This document shows positions 36,185 to 43,779 of a DNA stretch of 57,980 bases, in pieces. Source of the stretch: Porphyromonas sp. (GTDB taxonomy: Bacteria > Bacteroidota > Bacteroidia > Bacteroidales > Porphyromonadaceae); contig JASBZK010000010.1 of NCBI GenBank assembly GCA_029983505.1, positions 1-57,980 on the forward strand, written 5' to 3'. A program made the translations under genes and the position numbers. The stretch's first letter is position 1; the number at the start of each line of letters is the position of its first letter. The notes beneath the pieces were generated by a model. That model saw only the letters and a program-made list of their open reading frames with translations. It was not told the DNA's origin and made no database searches.

Positions 36185-36256
36185 TAGCCCCGGGGGGAAT
36201 CGAACCCCCATTTAAAGTTTAGGAAACTTCCGTTCTATCCGTTGAACTACAAGGCC
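36185..36256 (-). tRNA. tRNA-Arg (anticodon CCT)
   Basis: The minus strand folds into a full cloverleaf of 72 nt: D arm with AGTTCAACGGATAGAAC, anticodon stem GAAGT/ACTTT with loop TTCCTAA (anticodon CCT, Arg), T arm GGGGG-TTCGATT-CCCCC and discriminator A. The acceptor stem (GGCCTTG with CGGGGCT) contains G-U pairs. CCA is not encoded. A TACCTTTG box lies 33 bp upstream and a terminator follows. Confidence 0.92.
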
Positions 36257-36267
36257 CCGTTTTTCGG

Positions 36268-36275
36268 TACATTTG
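36268..36275 (+). promoter_or_regulatory. -7 box TACATTTG facing the GT2 gene
   Basis: TACATTTG on the plus strand matches TAnnTTTG. It would start a leader of about 145 nt that contains the 10-bp-period array before the glycosyltransferase gene. Confidence 0.35.
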
Positions 36276-36288
36276 CACCGGTGCTCCG

Positions 36289-36296
36289 CAAAGGTA
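36289..36296 (-). promoter_or_regulatory. -7 box TACCTTTG for tRNA-Arg
   Basis: TACCTTTG on the minus strand, 33 bp before the first base of tRNA-Arg, fits the -7 consensus. No exact -33 TTTG at the usual spacing. Confidence 0.5.
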
Positions 36297-36319
36297 CCAA
36301 AAACAATTTGTAGTTAGCG

Positions 36320-36389
36320 GTCTGACACTGTCGGACGTAGTCGGACAGTGTCAGACCAAGTCAGACTTTGTCTAACAAAGTCCGGTAAC
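36320..36389. repeat. Seven-unit tandem array, exact 10-bp period, core GTCnGAC
   Basis: Units at 10-bp steps from 36320: gtctgacact, gtcggacgta, gtcggacagt, gtcagaccaa, gtcagacttt, gtctaacaaa, gtccggtaac. Units 1-4 also make an inverted repeat (GGTCTGACACTGTC at 36319-36332 with GACAGTGTCAGACC at 36344-36357), and units 5-7 make a second hairpin (GACTTTGT/ACAAAGTC, 36364-36382). It lies 39 bp before the glycosyltransferase start. It could be a cooperative protein-binding array (one site per helical turn) or a structured leader. Confidence 0.75.
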
Positions 36390-36390
36390 T

Positions 36391-36425
36391 CCACTACTAA
36401 CTACTCACTCTTCACTACTAACTAC
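36391..36425 (+). repeat. CTAACTAC-type leader repeat before the GT2 gene
   Basis: Imperfect tandem copies of ctactaacta run up to the ATG (actactaactactcac, then cactactaactaccg). A closely similar leader stands before the lipoprotein gene at 43780. It is free of G, as expected for an unstructured 5' leader. Confidence 0.55.
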
Positions 36426-36427
36426 CG

Positions 36428-37213
36428 ATGTTGCTTTTCTCCGTCATCACCATCTGCTACAACGACGCCCTCCACCTCGAGCGCACGCTTAGGAGCGTGG
36501 CAGAGCAAAAAGAGACTTTCCCGTCCATACAATATATAGTGGTGGACGGCGCTTCGACCGATGCCACGCCGAAGCTTTTGGCTCAATATCGGGAGACCGT
36601 CGACCTGCTCATCTCGGAGCCCGACAAAGGGATATACGACGCGATGAATAAGGGACTGAAAGTGGCCAAAGGCGACTACGTCTGTTTCTTGAACTCGGGC
36701 GACAAGTTTCACGCGCCGGGGCAGCTGCGTGAAGTCTTTGAGAAGATCTCCCGCGAATACACGGGTCGCGACCTGCCGGGGGTTATTTACGGAGAGACGG
36801 ATCTTGTGGACGAGGAGGGGACTTTTCTCCGAAAGAGGACACCGAGACCGCCCCGAAGCCTCAGTCACGCCTCATTCCTCAGAGGAATGTGCGTCTGCCA
36901 TCAGTCTTTTTACGCAAGGACGGCACTCTGCGAAGCATACGACGACGAGAGCTACCGCCTCAGCGGGGACTTCGACTGGTGCCTCGACGTGCTGCACAAG
37001 TCGAAAGACAACTTCAACACAGGGCTTACGCTCACGGACTACCTCTCCGAGGGTCTCACCACACGCAACCGCCGGACTTCGCTCATCGAGCGGCTACGGA
37101 TCATGATCCGGCATTACGGACTCCTACCCGCCCTCTTGGCGCATGTGTGGTTCCTCTTCCGTGCTCCGGCATCCGAAGTCCGAACTATACTAAGGTTTGA
37201 GACCTTTGCATAA
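36428..37213 (+). CDS. Family 2 glycosyltransferase (C-terminus altered by a MITE)
   Basis: 261 residues, cytoplasmic GT-A fold: LLFSVITICYNDALHLERTLRSV at the N-terminus, the nucleotide loop VVDGASTDAT, SEPDKGIYDAMNKGL, and FLNSGD as the DxD-like site. It probably adds one sugar during polysaccharide or glycan synthesis; donor and acceptor are unknown. The last codons and the stop (ETFA, then TAA) lie within the MITE that starts at 37199. Removing the element and one copy of its 7-bp target duplication gives an original ending LRFW-stop, so function is probably unaffected. Confidence 0.88.
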   Translation: MLLFSVITICYNDALHLERTLRSVAEQKETFPSIQYIVVDGASTDATPKLLAQYRETVDLLISEPDKGIYDAMNKGLKVAKGDYVCFLNSGDKFHAPGQLREVFEKISREYTGRDLPGVIYGETDLVDEEGTFLRKRTPRPPRSLSHASFLRGMCVCHQSFYARTALCEAYDDESYRLSGDFDWCLDVLHKSKDNFNTGLTLTDYLSEGLTTRNRRTSLIERLRIMIRHYGLLPALLAHVWFLFRAPASEVRTILRFETFA

Positions 37214-37399
37214 TACCTCATCTGCCGCGTTACTATCGGCATTCGGGCTTGGTCGTGTACGTGTAAGCCCCCTAACCCCCTAAAGGGGGAAACAAACACC
37301 AAACGCCCCCTTTAGGGGGTTAGGGGCTTGAGGCATTCTGCAAAGGCCTCCACGAAAAACTGACGTTTTTCGTACCCAGAGCCCTTTTTCAAAGGTCTC
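37199..37399. mobile_element. MITE-like element, copy 2 (201 bp), with 7-bp target duplication
   Basis: It has ends GAGACCTTTG and CAAAGGTCTC and is flanked by direct repeats AAGGTTT (37192-37198 and 37400-37406). The left 22 bp recur inverted at 37329-37350 with three differences. The arms match copy 1 (290-463) in reverse orientation, including the CCAAGCCCGAATGCCGATAG stretch and the AAAAACGTCAGTTTTT hairpin. The centre differs: here a long inverted repeat (37265-37289 with 37306-37329) built on CCCCCTAAAGGGGG. No open frame for a transposase, so it would need one in trans. Confidence 0.8.
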
Positions 37400-37409
37400 A
37401 AGGTTTTGG

Positions 37410-37417
37410 TAATTTTG
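37410..37417 (+). promoter_or_regulatory. -7 box TAATTTTG for the GT117 gene
   Basis: TAATTTTG matches TAnnTTTG, 32 bp before the start of the DUF2723 gene and only 4 bp after the MITE target duplication. Any -33 element now falls inside the MITE, so the insertion may have changed this promoter. Confidence 0.45.
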
Positions 37418-37449
37418 CAGGGCAGTATTCATTTTACCGAACTAATCGC

Positions 37450-40400
37450 ATGCGGCAACACCAATATAAGCAATACGAAAGGATTATCAGCTATGTGGTA
37501 TTCCTCGTCAGCACCGTCGTCTATCTTTTCACGATGGAGAAGAGCGCGAGTGTGTGGGATAACCCCGAGTTCATCACCACTTTCAGCAAACTGGAAGTGG
37601 GACACCCGCCGGGAGCGCCTTTCTATATGCTGGTGTACAATTTCTTCAGCCACCTCTTCCCCGGTCACGGGGATTGGGTTGCCATTGCGGGCAACACGCT
37701 CAGCTCCATACTCTCGGGTCTGACGATATTGATCCTCTTCCGCACCATCTCGCACCTCATCCGCAGAAGCTACGGTCTCAAATCCACTCTGAACCCCGAG
37801 TACGAGCTGCCCCGTGCGGAGGCCTACCTCGGTCTCGGCGGAGCTTTGGTGGGCGCCTTGATGTACGCCTTCTCGGACACCTTTTGGTACTCGGCGATAG
37901 AGTCTGAAGTGTACTCTTTCTCCTCATTCTTCACCGCACTTGTCTTTTACTTGATGCTCAAGTGGGAAGAGACCGAAGATGAGGAAAAAGCGGATAGGTG
38001 GCTCCTTTTGATCCCCTACCTTATGGGGCTCAGCGTCGGCGTGCACCTCCTCAACCTCCTCGCCATACCCGCGATGGCGCTGATCTACTACTTCAAGAAG
38101 ACGGCTCTGCCGACGTGGAAAGGCGCCCTCGTCTCGGTACTCCTTTCTTTCGTCCTCATCGCGGTGATTCTCTTCGGCGTGATTCAGGGGGCGCCGGAGA
38201 TGGCAGGGTGGTTCGACCTTTTCTTCGTGAACACCTTGGGTCTCCCCTTCAACTCGGGTCTCGCCTTTTACGTACTCCTCCTTTTCCTCGTCCTCGGCGC
38301 CACGATATGGCGCGCTATGAGCGGGAAAGGAGCGGAGAAACCTCTCCTCGTGAAAGGGGGCTTCGTCCTCGGCGTAATCTTGCTCGGTATCCCATTTGTG
38401 GGCGGGTGGATCGTGTCGCTCATCCTGCTTGGAGTCCTCCTCTTTTACGTCTTCAAAAGCAAAGTCTTCACGACCAAGACCATCTGGCTCTTTTCGTCCT
38501 CCCTCCTGCTCATCTTTATGGGTATCAGCACCTATGGCGTGATCCTCATACGGGCGAACTCGGACATCCCCATGAACCAAAACGAGCCCCAAGACGTCTT
38601 CTCCCTCCGATACTACCTCTCCCGCGAACAGTACGGAGCCACGCCGCTTATTTACGGGCAGACTTACGCCTCGCTACCTAAGTACGGCACGGACGGCCAG
38701 CCCGTAACGACGAAGACGACGACCTACAAGCGCGACGGTGACCGGTACAAGGAAGTGGTCACCGAGGAGATCCAATACCGCGACGACCAAAAGATGCTCT
38801 TCCCCAGAGTGTACTCCAATATGCTGCCCCACTTCAAGTCGGGGTACGAGATATGGGGCAACATCAAGGGCGAGACCCGCACGGTCAATGACAGGGGAGA
38901 GAGTCGTACGGTCGTCATTCCCACGTTTGCCGAGAACCTCAGGTACTTCTTCGCCTACCAAGTGAACTATATGTACTGGCGGTACTTTATGTGGAACTTC
39001 AGCGGTCGGCAGAACGATCTTCAGGGACAGGGAGAGATCACGAAGGGCAATTGGATCACCGGGATACCGTTCATCGACGCGATTTTCCTCGGGCCACAGG
39101 ACGGACTGCCTACGTTCGTAAAGGACAACGCCGGCCATAACCGCTATTTTATGCTGCCCCTTATCCTCGGCCTTCTCGGGCTCTTGATGCAGCTCTACGG
39201 CGGCCGGCGCAGCAAGGAAAACTTCTGGATCATCCTCCTGCTCTTCTTTATGACCGGGCTTGCCATCGTGCTCTACATCAATCAGACGCCCTACCAAGTC
39301 CGCGAGAGGGATTACGCCTATGCGGGATCGTTTTATGCGTTCGCCATCTGGGTGGGCTTCGGAGTACCCGCGCTCTACAATATGCTGACCAAAAACGGGG
39401 AAGAGCAGAAGGCAAAGCTCGCGATTCTCATCAGCATCCTCTGCCTCGGCGTACCGACTCTCGTCCTCGCCGAGAACTGGGACGACCACGACCGCGACGG
39501 CAGACGGCTCGCCTCCGACTTCGGACGCAATTACCTCGAGAGCTGCGACCCGGACGGCATCATCTTCTGCAACGGCGACAACGACACCTTCCCACTCTGG
39601 TACGCTCAAGAGGTGGAGGGCGTGCGTCCCGACCTACAGGTCTGCAACACGAGCTACCTCCAAGCCGACTGGTACATCAATCAGATGAAGCGCCGGCACT
39701 ATGACGCAGCTCCGCTCCCCATCTCTTGGGGGATGAAAGAGTACGGAGGCGATAAGCGAGGCATCGCTTACATCGTCCCCACCGTCCGCGACAGTATACC
39801 CGTCCGCACCGCTCTTGACTTCATCGCGAGCGACGATCCCAAGCTCAAGGAGATTCCGGGGGTCGCTTCCGGCATCGACTACGTCCCGACCGACCGCCTT
39901 TTCCTGAAGTATGACGCATCTAAGCTGATTAGGGAAGGAAAACTCTACCCCACCGACACCGCCTACATCCCAGAGGACGAAGCGATGCACTTCGACTTCC
40001 GGGGCAAAAATTACCTCGGCAAGCAGGAGATGATCATCCTCGATATGCTCGACAAAAACGGCTTTGAGAGACCGATGTACTACGCCATCACCGTCGGCGA
40101 GAGCGAGCACGTGAAGATGACGGATTATATGCGTATGACCGGCATGGCGTTCCAGATCCTGCCGTTCCGCACCCGCGGCACGAAGGCGGAGATTGACACC
40201 AAACGGATGTACGAAAACGTCACCAAGAAGTTCCGCTGGGGCGGAGCCGACACCGAAGGGGTCTATATGGACGAGAATAACCGCAATATGTGCGAGACCT
40301 ACCGCTCACAGATCTTCGGGAAGCTCGCCCAAGCCCTCATCGAAGAAGGCGACACCGTGAGAGCGAAAGAAGTCCTCGCCCTCTCCGAGAAGGCGATCCG

Positions 40401-40725
40401 CTCCGATGTCGTACCCCACAGCTCTTCCTCCCTGCTCCTCGTCGACTGTTTCTACAAGGTGGGCGAAAAAGAGAAAGCGGAGGAAATCTCACGGCAGATA
40501 TTGGACGACAAGCTCACCGATCTCGACTGGTACTACCGCCTTGACGCGGACAAGTTCCTCCTCACAGCCAAGGAGATGGAGTTAGCTACGATAGTCTCTT
40601 CGGAACTGCTCCGTATGAATGAGGAGGCCAAAGGCTCCCTATCCAAAGTCTACGGAGAGAAGGTCAATTATTACACCGACGCCTATATGAAATTCGCCGG
40701 CGCCCTCGACGAAAAAGCGCAATAA
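37450..40725 (+). CDS. DUF2723 / glycosyltransferase family 117 membrane protein
   Basis: 1091 residues. The N-terminal half (to about 620) is a multi-span membrane region with the DUF2723 signature ASVWDNPEFITTFSKLEVGHPPGAPFY in the first loop, where Asp-Asn-Pro-Glu sits where GT-C enzymes have catalytic acids. The C-terminal half (about 640-1091) is soluble, with a WDDHDRDGR segment and TPR-like helices near the end. GT117 proteins resemble protein O-mannosyltransferases and are thought to glycosylate exported proteins in Bacteroidetes. The deacetylase gene begins 7 bp after its stop, and the T9SS protease after that. Confidence 0.88.
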   Translation: MRQHQYKQYERIISYVVFLVSTVVYLFTMEKSASVWDNPEFITTFSKLEVGHPPGAPFYMLVYNFFSHLFPGHGDWVAIAGNTLSSILSGLTILILFRTISHLIRRSYGLKSTLNPEYELPRAEAYLGLGGALVGALMYAFSDTFWYSAIESEVYSFSSFFTALVFYLMLKWEETEDEEKADRWLLLIPYLMGLSVGVHLLNLLAIPAMALIYYFKKTALPTWKGALVSVLLSFVLIAVILFGVIQGAPEMAGWFDLFFVNTLGLPFNSGLAFYVLLLFLVLGATIWRAMSGKGAEKPLLVKGGFVLGVILLGIPFVGGWIVSLILLGVLLFYVFKSKVFTTKTIWLFSSSLLLIFMGISTYGVILIRANSDIPMNQNEPQDVFSLRYYLSREQYGATPLIYGQTYASLPKYGTDGQPVTTKTTTYKRDGDRYKEVVTEEIQYRDDQKMLFPRVYSNMLPHFKSGYEIWGNIKGETRTVNDRGESRTVVIPTFAENLRYFFAYQVNYMYWRYFMWNFSGRQNDLQGQGEITKGNWITGIPFIDAIFLGPQDGLPTFVKDNAGHNRYFMLPLILGLLGLLMQLYGGRRSKENFWIILLLFFMTGLAIVLYINQTPYQVRERDYAYAGSFYAFAIWVGFGVPALYNMLTKNGEEQKAKLAILISILCLGVPTLVLAENWDDHDRDGRRLASDFGRNYLESCDPDGIIFCNGDNDTFPLWYAQEVEGVRPDLQVCNTSYLQADWYINQMKRRHYDAAPLPISWGMKEYGGDKRGIAYIVPTVRDSIPVRTALDFIASDDPKLKEIPGVASGIDYVPTDRLFLKYDASKLIREGKLYPTDTAYIPEDEAMHFDFRGKNYLGKQEMIILDMLDKNGFERPMYYAITVGESEHVKMTDYMRMTGMAFQILPFRTRGTKAEIDTKRMYENVTKKFRWGGADTEGVYMDENNRNMCETYRSQIFGKLAQALIEEGDTVRAKEVLALSEKAIRSDVVPHSSSSLLLVDCFYKVGEKEKAEEISRQILDDKLTDLDWYYRLDADKFLLTAKEMELATIVSSELLRMNEEAKGSLSKVYGEKVNYYTDAYMKFAGALDEKAQ

Positions 40726-40732
40726 GCCCCTG

Positions 40733-41392
40733 ATGTTTTACGAGCGTCCTCCGCGCCTCTATCGCGCCCTCTACCCCAAAGCCCTTTGGCGGATGCCCCT
40801 GCCCGGGGAGAAGACCGTCTACCTCACTTTCGACGACGGTCCCATACCCGAGGTGACGCCCTGGGTCCTAAAGACACTCCGAGAGAAGGAGGTGAAAGCC
40901 ACGTTCTTTATGGTGGGCGACAATGTCCGCCGTCACCCTGAGGTCTTCCAAAAAGTCATCGAAGAAGGGCACGCCGTGGGCAACCACACCTTTCACCACC
41001 TCCAAGGGCTCTTCACGTCCCGCGACGCCTATCTCCGTGACGTGATGCTCGCCGACAGCTTGATTTCTTCCCCACTCTTCCGTCCGCCCCACGGTCATAT
41101 GAGGGAGATGCAGTACCTTGCACTCGCGCGGTCCTTCAAGTGCGTGATGTGGGACGTCGTCACCCGCGACTATAATGCCTCTCTCACCCCGGACTACGTC
41201 CTCGGCGTGGTGCAGAGGCTGGTGCGTGACGGCTCCATCGTCGTCTTTCACGACTCGCTGAAAGCGTGGAAAAATATGTGCTACGCGATGCCGCGCGCGA
41301 TCGATTGGATGAAAGAGGAGGGCTACACATTCAAGACGATCCCCGAAGGACTGGGACTCACTTCACCCATAGAGACAGAGCTTGCAGTATGA
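40733..41392 (+). CDS. Polysaccharide deacetylase (NodB domain)
   Basis: 219 residues. The NodB motifs are present: TFDDGP (Asp34, Asp35) for catalysis and metal, HTFHH (His85, His89) for metal, RPPHGH, and FHDS near the end with the catalytic His. No signal peptide is evident, so it acts in the cytoplasm or at the inner face of the membrane. It probably removes N-acetyl (or O-acetyl) groups from a glycan or its lipid-linked precursor. It sits 7 bp after the GT117 gene and shares ATGA with the next gene. Confidence 0.88.
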   Translation: MFYERPPRLYRALYPKALWRMPLPGEKTVYLTFDDGPIPEVTPWVLKTLREKEVKATFFMVGDNVRRHPEVFQKVIEEGHAVGNHTFHHLQGLFTSRDAYLRDVMLADSLISSPLFRPPHGHMREMQYLALARSFKCVMWDVVTRDYNASLTPDYVLGVVQRLVRDGSIVVFHDSLKAWKNMCYAMPRAIDWMKEEGYTFKTIPEGLGLTSPIETELAV

Positions 41393-43614
41393 TAAAGATT
41401 AGTGAGAAGCGCAGAGTGCGGCGTGCGAATTTCGCCTTAAGCGCAAGGAAGAGATCTCTTCTCCCCGTCGTGGCGCTGTGCCTCTTCCTGTCGGGCGCCT
41501 TGGACCTCGGAGCCCAGATCACCTCTTCGGACGTAAAGCCCGTGGGGCTTCGGGACGGGCTTCGCTCGGCTCTCACCCTGCCCAAAGCCGAGATGGGGCA
41601 TTTTGACCGAGACTCCGCCCTCGCGGTAATTGAGCAGTTCAATCGCAGCTCAGAGCTCTTGAGGGGGTATGCTTTTGCCCAAAAAGAGACCAGACGGGTA
41701 GACCTCATCAAGGAAGGGAACCGTTTCACCGAAGGCGCTTTCGACGTGTGGCAATACCGGGTCACGAGTAAGGGTGCGAAGAGCCTCAACTTTTTCTTCA
41801 GCGACTTCTTCCTCCCCGAGGGGGCTTTCCTCTCCATCTACTCCACAAGTGACCCCGCGGTCCTCATCGGTCCCTTTGGTGCGGACAACAATAATTCCCT
41901 CCGCGCCCTCTCCACCGTCCCCGTCGAAGCGGACGACGTCATCATCGAAGTGGTGTCCCCCCGCGGCACTCAGCCGCGTATGACACTCGAAGAAGTGAAT
42001 ACCGGGCTCCTCAATCTCTCTGACGGATACGGGTCAGGGGACTTCGACTGCTCTCCGGATGTCGCCTGTATGCCGTTTGTCTCGGACGTGTCCCGCAGTC
42101 TCGTTGTCATCATCACGGACGGCACCACCATCGGTAGCGGCGCCCTTGTCAATAACGCCTCCGAGGACGGCACCCCCTACATCCTCACCGCGTCGCACGT
42201 GATGAACTGGAACTTCCGTCACATGGACTACGACCGCAGGGCCTCGAAGACCGTCGCCGTTTTCAATTACCGCTCCCCTATCTGCGGAGACGGTCTCCGC
42301 CCATCCGTCCGCCAAGCCCTCTCGGGAGCGAGGATGACAGGCGTGGACGAGACGACGGACATCGCCCTCATCAAGATGGAAGTAGCCCCTCCCGTCTCCT
42401 ACCAGACTTACTATGCAGGTTGGAATGCCACGGGGCAAAATGCGGGTCCTTTTCTGAACGTACATCACCCCAAGGGACAGCCCGCGAAGTGCAATCAGTT
42501 TGATGGCGAGCTCTCATATGCCTCATTCCCGGACACTTCTTTGCCGTTCGGATCCGGTCTTTTCTACAAAGTCTGGCAATGGACGATCGGCACCACGGCA
42601 CCTGTCTCCTCCGGCTCTCCGCTCCTAGACAAAGAGAAACGCATCATCGGTGCGCTCACCGGCGGCAGCTCAGTATGCGGTCCCGTGGGGGCGGACTATT
42701 TCTCTTCTTTGGCCAAACTGTGGAGCCGCATCGGGACAAGTCCCGGTGCCCGCCAAATCGCGGATGCCCTCACTGCCGGGAAAAGCGGCATCGTCACCAT
42801 AGGAGGTCGGGAGTCCTCCGGCACACTCAGCCCCCGCGTCACACGCGTGGGACATATCGCGTTCCCGAATGACGGGGGCAAAAACATCCTCTCCCGTCTC
42901 CGGCAAGCCCCCAAGGCGCTCTTCGCGTCCGCTTCCGAAGTCGCGGAGCGCTACGACCTGCCCGCGGGCGCTGCGGTACACGGCGCGTTCGTCGTCTTTG
43001 ACGTCGCACCAAGTGCATCCCGCGGCACGGCTGCCGCTCCCCTTACGCTGACCCTCTACAACGCGGCGACGGGTGCGAAAATATCCTCCGTCCCCGTGCC
43101 GACGGATCAGATCACGGCGCCCGCGAAAGAAGAGTCCTTAAGAGAAATCTTCGTCCCCTTCCCCTCGCCCCTCGCCCTTACAAGCGCCACGCCGGTGCTC
43201 TTTGCACTCAATGTCTCCGGCTTTCCGTCGGGCGCCGTTCTTGCGTCGCAGACCGGTGCGGCAGCGACGGCCTTTGTGCGTCAGGGCGCGGACTTCCAAC
43301 CCCTCACGCCCGCCACGGCCTTCTGGATCGACCTGATGGCGGAGGACAAAAATCTCGAGAATGCCCCCCGGCCTTTTGTCCAAATAGGCGCCCTCGGACA
43401 GGACTACATTTTGCTCTCGTTTGCGCCGGAGTACGCGGACAAAGAGGGCAAAGTCCTGATCTTCAGCGTCCTCGGTCAACCGGTGGCGGACTTTACGGTC
43501 AAAGGCGGGTATCTCCTCGTCCCCAAGAGTGCCGTCTCCGGTCTCGGGGTACTCCTTTTCCGCATCACGCTCGGCGATCGCTCCGAGACCCTCAAACTCC
43601 TTGTCCAAAAATGA
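41389..43614 (+). CDS. Lys-C-like trypsin-fold serine protease with T9SS C-terminal domain
   Basis: Start chosen at 41389 (741 residues); the longer frame overlaps the deacetylase gene, and this ATG overlaps its stop (ATGA). Signal peptide MIKISEKRRVRRA... to GALDLGAQ. A propeptide-like region (about 60-200) precedes the protease: TASHVM (His270), TTDIALIKM (Asp324) and VSSGSPLLD (Ser408) form the triad of S1 lysyl-endopeptidase-type enzymes. Then a beta-rich part (about 480-660) and a final 75 residues with VLIFSVLGQPVADF and SGLGVLLFRITLGDRSETLKL, the type A T9SS sorting domain. It should be exported by T9SS and displayed or released. P1 Lys specificity is likely but not proven. Confidence 0.87.
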   Translation: MIKISEKRRVRRANFALSARKRSLLPVVALCLFLSGALDLGAQITSSDVKPVGLRDGLRSALTLPKAEMGHFDRDSALAVIEQFNRSSELLRGYAFAQKETRRVDLIKEGNRFTEGAFDVWQYRVTSKGAKSLNFFFSDFFLPEGAFLSIYSTSDPAVLIGPFGADNNNSLRALSTVPVEADDVIIEVVSPRGTQPRMTLEEVNTGLLNLSDGYGSGDFDCSPDVACMPFVSDVSRSLVVIITDGTTIGSGALVNNASEDGTPYILTASHVMNWNFRHMDYDRRASKTVAVFNYRSPICGDGLRPSVRQALSGARMTGVDETTDIALIKMEVAPPVSYQTYYAGWNATGQNAGPFLNVHHPKGQPAKCNQFDGELSYASFPDTSLPFGSGLFYKVWQWTIGTTAPVSSGSPLLDKEKRIIGALTGGSSVCGPVGADYFSSLAKLWSRIGTSPGARQIADALTAGKSGIVTIGGRESSGTLSPRVTRVGHIAFPNDGGKNILSRLRQAPKALFASASEVAERYDLPAGAAVHGAFVVFDVAPSASRGTAAAPLTLTLYNAATGAKISSVPVPTDQITAPAKEESLREIFVPFPSPLALTSATPVLFALNVSGFPSGAVLASQTGAAATAFVRQGADFQPLTPATAFWIDLMAEDKNLENAPRPFVQIGALGQDYILLSFAPEYADKEGKVLIFSVLGQPVADFTVKGGYLLVPKSAVSGLGVLLFRITLGDRSETLKLLVQK

Positions 43615-43633
43615 GTCGGAAGGGATTTCGATT

Positions 43634-43713
43634 TCGGTCAGACCGAGACGATCGCGAGACACGTACCCGCGCTTTCTCCGGACACAGACCGGGAAGATCG
43701 TCCCGGTACGTAC
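43634..43713. repeat. TAC-NN-ACCG hairpin-repeat cluster 11
   Basis: Units: TTTCGGTCAGACCGAGA (43633-43649, a small hairpin in itself), GACACGTACCCGCG, GGACACAGACCGGGA and TCCCGGTACGTACTAAAAAA. CGGGA/TCCCG pairing joins the last two around GATCG. It follows the T9SS protease gene and lies before the CTAACTAC leader of the next gene. Confidence 0.7.
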
Positions 43714-43746
43714 TAAAAAAATAATTGGCTCCCCGCCTCTCTGTCC

Positions 43747-43772
43747 CTGCTAACTACTAACTGCTAACTACC
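43747..43772 (+). repeat. CTAACTAC-type leader repeat before the thioredoxin-like lipoprotein gene
   Basis: gctaactactaactgctaac followed by taccc, a G-poor tandem leader almost the same as the one at 36391-36425 though the two genes are unrelated. It ends 7 bp before the ATG at 43780. Confidence 0.55.
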
Positions 43773-43779
43773 CATAGAT

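Noticed and set aside
36319..36382. Hairpins of the 10-bp array as an ordinary terminator
   Set aside because: No T-run follows either stem, tRNA-Arg is on the other strand and has its own terminator, and the exact 10-bp period is not explained by termination.
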